Of a stretch of DNA of 64,000 nucleotides, positions 60,939 to 64,000 are shown piece after piece; the first letter of the stretch is position 1; each line of letters opens with the position of its first letter. The position numbers were made by a program, and so were the translations under genes. Where the stretch lies: positions 62,001 through 126,000 of the forward strand of contig CALOEL010000013.1 in NCBI GenBank assembly GCA_942492375.1, given 5' to 3'. The notes under the pieces are model-generated. The model was not told the origin of the DNA, did not search any database, and saw only the letters and a program-made list of their open reading frames with translations. The stretch comes from JAHEAO01 sp942492375. GTDB lineage: Bacteria > Pseudomonadota > Alphaproteobacteria > Rhodobacterales > Rhodobacteraceae.

Positions 60939-62101
60939 CATTCAGGATGTCTGAGCAACAGAGCGAAATCCGCGAAAGTATTCTGCGGATTTGCGCGCGT
61001 TTCGACGACGAGTACTGGCTTGAACGGGACAGCAAGGGAGGCTTTCCGCACGATTTGCACCTGGCCATGGCGCAAGGTGGTTGGCTGGGGATCGCGATGC
61101 CCGAGGCGGTCGGCGGCGCGGGATTGGGGATCACAGAAGCAACGGTCATGATGCAGGCGATCGCAGAATCGGGCGGCGGCGCCAGCGCCGCTTCCGCCAT
61201 CCACATGAACATTTTCGGGCTCAATCCGGTCGTGAAATTCGGAACGGCTGAGCAGAAAGCACGGATGCTGAAGCCCCTGATCGAAGGGCGGGAGAAGGCG
61301 TGTTTTGCGGTAACCGAACCGACTACGGGCCTCGACACCACCAAGCTCAGGACCATGGCGGTGAAAAAGGGGGATCACTATGTGGTGCATGGTCAAAAGG
61401 TATGGATCTCGACCGCACAGGTTGCCGACAAAATGTTACTTCTGGCGCGGACAACGCGGCTCGAGGATGTTGAGAAGCCAACCGAGGGACTGAGTCTGTT
61501 CTATACCGATCTCGACCGGAGATTTGTTGATGTACGAGAGATCGAAAAGATGGGTCGCAAGGCGGTTGATTCCAATGAAGTGTTCATCGACGGGCTGCCG
61601 ATCCCGGCCAATCACCTGATTGGCGAAGAAGGGCAGGGTTTTCGTCAGATACTTCATGGCCTGAATCCCGAACGCATCCTGGTGGCCGGCGAATGTATCG
61701 GCATCGCGCGCAACGCAATCACCCGTGCAGCGGGCTATGCCAAGGAGCGCTCCGTATTTGGTCGTCCCATTGGTCAAAATCAGGGCGTCCAGCATCCGCT
61801 GGCCAAGGCTTGGGCGAAAGTCGAGGCAGCCAACCTCATGGTCATGCATGCTGCTGAGCTGTACGACTCACAACTGTCCTGCGGTGTGGAAGCCAATGCG
61901 GCAAAGCTCCTCGCCGCGGAGGCAGCCGTCGAGGCGACACAAGTCGCCCAATTGACCTTTGGCGGGTTTGGGTACGCCAAGGAATACCATGTTGAACGTC
62001 TCGTGCGCGAAGCGCTGTTGTTCCACATCGTGCCTGTCACGCCTCACATGCTGATGTCTTTCATTGCGGAAAAAGCGCTCGGACTTCCAAAGTCCTATTA
62101 G
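60935..62101 (+). CDS. Acyl-CoA dehydrogenase
   Basis: A 388-residue acyl-CoA dehydrogenase with VTEPTTGLDTTKLRTMAVKKGDHYVVHGQKVWI (about 125-155) and TFGGFGYAKEYHVERLVREALLF, where the Glu of KEYH is the likely base; it ends LGLPKSY. Very similar to the dehydrogenase at 15639-16802, so the two operons may carry parallel pathways. GGAGGAACGGAC precedes ATG 60935, which overlaps the CaiB stop. A stem with arms AGCCTG/CAGGCT (62107-62139) follows it. Confidence 0.9.
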   Translation: MTFRMSEQQSEIRESILRICARFDDEYWLERDSKGGFPHDLHLAMAQGGWLGIAMPEAVGGAGLGITEATVMMQAIAESGGGASAASAIHMNIFGLNPVVKFGTAEQKARMLKPLIEGREKACFAVTEPTTGLDTTKLRTMAVKKGDHYVVHGQKVWISTAQVADKMLLLARTTRLEDVEKPTEGLSLFYTDLDRRFVDVREIEKMGRKAVDSNEVFIDGLPIPANHLIGEEGQGFRQILHGLNPERILVAGECIGIARNAITRAAGYAKERSVFGRPIGQNQGVQHPLAKAWAKVEAANLMVMHAAELYDSQLSCGVEANAAKLLAAEAAVEATQVAQLTFGGFGYAKEYHVERLVREALLFHIVPVTPHMLMSFIAEKALGLPKSY

Positions 62102-62106
62102 TTTCG

Positions 62107-62139
62107 AGCCTGATCTCTGTGCGTAGCACGACGCAGGCT
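62107..62139. terminator. Nested inverted repeats after the acyl-CoA dehydrogenase
   Basis: An outer repeat AGCCTG (62107-62112)/CAGGCT (62134-62139) encloses an inner GTGC-GTA-GCAC hairpin (62119-62129). It sits between the stop at 62101 and operator I. No T-run follows, so it may be a weak terminator or a cruciform with no role. Confidence 0.35.
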
Positions 62140-62149
62140 TGACCACGAT

Positions 62150-62165
62150 TCTAACGTGCGTTAGA
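62150..62165. promoter_or_regulatory. Operator site I (TCTAACGTGCGTTAGA) at the SDR promoter
   Basis: A perfect TCTAAC-N4-GTTAGA palindrome. TTGACC (62139-62144) and TAGATT (62162-62167) form a sigma70-like promoter with a 17-base spacer, and the palindrome covers the -10 box and most of the spacer. This is the clearest case in the window of a repressor site overlapping a promoter. Confidence 0.8.
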
Positions 62166-62205
62166 TTAATTCTGAAAATGACCCTTAATGGGTACGGGAG
62201 GAGAC

Positions 62206-63063
62206 ATGACGGCGAAGGCTGTGTTCGGGTCGTCGATGGACGACCTGAAACAACGACCAACTGTGTATGCGAGTGATCTCTTCGCCGGCAAAGGCGTCAT
62301 GATCACGGGCGCCGGCGGCGGGCTTGGCTTGGCAATTGCGGTCCTGTTTGCGCGGCTTGGCGCCAACATAGCTATCAATGGCCGAAACGAAGAGAAGTTG
62401 GCTGTGGCTGCAGAATGCCTGCGCGGCTTTGGTGGTAAAGTCCTGTCACAGCCCATGTCCATCCGCGATCCGGAGCAGGTAACGTCGTTTGTAGAAGCGG
62501 CCGAGAGTGAGCTGGGCGGCATCGATATCCTTGTCAACAATGCCGGCGGCCAGTTCCCGCAGCCTGCCATCGAATATTCGGTGAAGGGTTGGAACGCCGT
62601 CATCGACACCAACCTCAACGGGACCTGGTGGATGATGCAGGCTACGGCGCGGAGATGGATTGAGGCGAAGCGGCCGGGTTCAATCATCAGCATCGTCGCC
62701 GATGTCTGGCGAGGCATGCCGGGGATCGCTCACAGCTGCGCTGCGCGAGCGGGCGTCATCTATCTTTCCAAATCGATCGCCGTGGAATGGGCGCCCAACA
62801 ACATCAGAGTGAACTGCGTCGCTCCCGGCTGTTGTGAAAGCAATGGTTTCCACAATTACACCGCTGAAGGCGCTGCGACCTTCGAAGAATCAAATCCGAT
62901 GAGACATGCCGGCGACGAATGGGACGTTGCCGAAGCGGTTGTCTACTTGGCTGCACCGTCCGCCAAATTCATTACCGGAGAGGTCCTGAATGTCGATGGT
63001 GGTCAGCAGTTGTGGGGTGATCCGTGGCCGACGGGGCGCCCAGACTATTTCCGCATCGCTTAA
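62206..63063 (+). CDS. SDR-family protein without YxxxK (AtuB/dienoyl-CoA-reductase-like)
   Basis: A 285-residue Rossmann SDR with GAGGGLGLAIAVLFARLG, INGRNEEKL and NNAGGQFPQPAI. Instead of YxxxK it has HSCAARAGV, as in the SDR at 39455, so Tyr and Lys are Ser and Arg. The C-terminal NVDGGQQLWGDPWPTGRPDY is a pattern I associate with citronellol-catabolism SDRs. GGAGG lies four bases before ATG 62206; ATG 62188 is in frame but has no ribosome site. It lies behind operator I and precedes livG. Confidence 0.82.
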   Translation: MTAKAVFGSSMDDLKQRPTVYASDLFAGKGVMITGAGGGLGLAIAVLFARLGANIAINGRNEEKLAVAAECLRGFGGKVLSQPMSIRDPEQVTSFVEAAESELGGIDILVNNAGGQFPQPAIEYSVKGWNAVIDTNLNGTWWMMQATARRWIEAKRPGSIISIVADVWRGMPGIAHSCAARAGVIYLSKSIAVEWAPNNIRVNCVAPGCCESNGFHNYTAEGAATFEESNPMRHAGDEWDVAEAVVYLAAPSAKFITGEVLNVDGGQQLWGDPWPTGRPDYFRIA

Positions 63064-63104
63064 ATTTCTTTGGATATCTCGAACATGCCGGTAGCGCAAA
63101 GCAG

Positions 63105-63914
63105 ATGAAGTACATGCGACCTGAAAAAAACCAATCCCACGACGAAGCGATTCTGGAATGCGTCGGGATCGAGCGCAGGTTCGGAGGTGTCGTCGCCGTA
63201 ACCGGTGTGGACCTCGCCATCAACCATGGCGAGATTTTTGGTCTTGTTGGCCCGAATGGAAGCGGCAAGACCACGCTGACAAATGCGATCTCGGGATTTT
63301 ATCCGCCGAACAAGGGTATTGTTCGCATGGCGGGAAAGGACATCACCGGCGTGGCGCCACACAAGGTGGCCAGACTTGGTGTTGCACGGACGTTTCAGAA
63401 TCTCGCCCTCTTCAACGGAATGAGTGTGCTCGACAACATTCTTTTGGGAAGACACATACATATGCACCCAGGTGTTCTTCCCACGATGCTCTATTGGTGG
63501 GTGGCGCGGCGCGAGGAAATCGCGAACCGAATGATTGTCGAGGAAGTGATCGAGTTCCTTCAGCTCGAGAGCGTTCGCAACGAATTGGTCGATGGCCTTC
63601 CCATCGGATTGAAGAAACGGGTCGAGCTCGCCCGAGCTTTGGTGTCGGAGCCGAGAATGTTGATTCTTGATGAGCCAATGGCCGGCATGAATCAGGAGGA
63701 GAAAGGGTATATGGCTCGCTTCATTCTGGATGCGCGTGCCGAACGGGGAATCAGCGTTCTTCTGATTGAGCACCACATGGATGTGATTGTCGGCATTTGC
63801 GACAGGATGCTCGCGCTCAATTACGGCGAGATGATCGCCGGGGGCATTCCGAAGGATGTCGTCAAGGATCCGCGGGTTATCGAAGCGTACATCGGGGGTG
63901 GTGCGCATGGCTGA
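63105..63914 (+). CDS. livG: LIV/HAAT-type ABC transporter ATP-binding protein (LivG-like, second copy)
   Basis: A 269-residue ATPase with Walker A VGPNGSGKTT, VARTFQNLALFNG and Walker B LILDEPMAGMNQEEKG. Like the copy at 13780 it has GLKKRVELARAL in place of LSGGQ and ends DPRVIEAYIGG. ATG 63105 is chosen; ATG 63114 is possible and the ribosome site is weak. It is followed at 63907 by a ligase that overlaps its end, repeating the livG-fadD order of the first importer operon. The rest of the second importer lies beyond the window. Confidence 0.9.
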   Translation: MKYMRPEKNQSHDEAILECVGIERRFGGVVAVTGVDLAINHGEIFGLVGPNGSGKTTLTNAISGFYPPNKGIVRMAGKDITGVAPHKVARLGVARTFQNLALFNGMSVLDNILLGRHIHMHPGVLPTMLYWWVARREEIANRMIVEEVIEFLQLESVRNELVDGLPIGLKKRVELARALVSEPRMLILDEPMAGMNQEEKGYMARFILDARAERGISVLLIEHHMDVIVGICDRMLALNYGEMIAGGIPKDVVKDPRVIEAYIGGGAHG

Positions 63915-64000
63915 TTCTGTTCTTGATCGGCCGATCGAGGCCGAAACCATCGGAACCCTGCTCGCGCGAAACGCGGACAAGTACGGATCGGATATCGCTA
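63907..64000 (+). CDS. AMP-binding acyl-CoA synthetase, N-terminal start (cut by window edge)
   Basis: Only 31 codons are visible, from ATG 63907, which overlaps the livG stop by eight bases. ETIGTLLARNADKYGSDIA resembles the N-terminal helix of AMP-binding ligases such as the one at 11778 (ETLPQVLLARAGSAPDALA), and the position after livG matches that operon. The family assignment rests on this short stretch and on context. Confidence 0.55.
   Translation, partial: MADSVLDRPIEAETIGTLLARNADKYGSDIA

Noticed and set aside
1..64000. tRNA, rRNA, riboswitch or CRISPR arrays
   Set aside because: No cloverleaf-like, CRISPR-repeat or known riboswitch pattern was seen by eye; this is a visual search only and could miss weak ones.

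Overview
This 64 kb window is almost entirely a catabolic island for CoA-activated acids in a GC-rich proteobacterium. The gene families (HAAT/LIV-type ABC importers with embedded acyl-CoA ligases, biotin-dependent acyl-CoA carboxylases, BioY, PaaY- and PaaK-like proteins, BadH-like SDRs, many acyl-CoA dehydrogenases) and the tight TGATG/ATGA gene junctions fit an alphaproteobacterium, plausibly of the Rhodobacterales/Roseobacter type. That placement is an inference. I saw no rRNA, tRNA, CRISPR array or phage genes.

Layout. (1) 1-2.2 kb: the 3' end of an IS110-type transposase, a gene-poor stretch, and an MmgE/PrpD gene that looks lower in GC than the rest. (2) 2.4-6.9 kb: a minus-strand acyl-CoA dehydrogenase/thiolase/enoyl-CoA hydratase set, and a plus-strand CaiB-type CoA-transferase. 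(3) 6.9-14.6 kb, minus strand: livG-fadD-livH-livM-substrate-binding protein-livF-SDR, a complete importer operon with its own ligase. (4) 14.8-27.7 kb, minus strand: an eleven-gene run encoding three acyl-CoA dehydrogenases, a crotonase, a PaaK-like ligase, both chains of an acyl-CoA carboxylase, an HMG-CoA-lyase-like enzyme, an SDR, a short citrate-synthase/citryl-CoA-lyase-like protein and an HTD2/mesaconyl-CoA-hydratase-like protein. (5) 27.7-36.3 kb: FadH-like 2,4-dienoyl-CoA reductase plus ligase on the plus strand; then on the minus strand a thioesterase, an AraC regulator, an NmrA-like protein, an Acs-like ligase and a BadH-like SDR. (6) 36.4-37.8 kb: a gene encoding two complete TetR repressors fused head to tail. 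(7) 37.8-49.7 kb: two thioesterases, crotonase, SDR and two tandem isovaleryl-CoA-dehydrogenase-like genes on the minus strand; divergently, crotonase, AtuA-like protein, and a three-piece carboxylase (biotin carboxylase, free BCCP, carboxyltransferase); then a PaaY-like protein. (8) 50.0-59.1 kb: SCP2-type thiolase and SDR; a second TetR followed by a methylcrotonyl-CoA-carboxylase (liu-like) operon ending near the biotin transporter bioY. (9) 59.7-64 kb: CaiB, acyl-CoA dehydrogenase, an SDR without the YxxxK motif, and the start of a second livG-fadD operon running off the window.

The main unifying observation is a 16-bp palindrome, consensus TCTAAC-N4-GTTAGA, that appears in nine intergenic regions ahead of most of these operons and ahead of both TetR genes. 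I read it as the operator of a local TetR regulon. Its outer arm often contains a TAGA(A/T)T -10-like hexamer, so a bound repressor would cover the promoter. Together the genes could import a branched or alicyclic (terpenoid-like) acid, activate it to CoA esters, dehydrogenate and carboxylate 3-methyl-branched enoyl-CoA intermediates, hydrate them, and cleave them with HMG-CoA-lyase- or thiolase-type enzymes, as in the leucine/isovalerate (Liu) and acyclic-terpene (Atu) routes. The actual substrate cannot be read from sequence alone.
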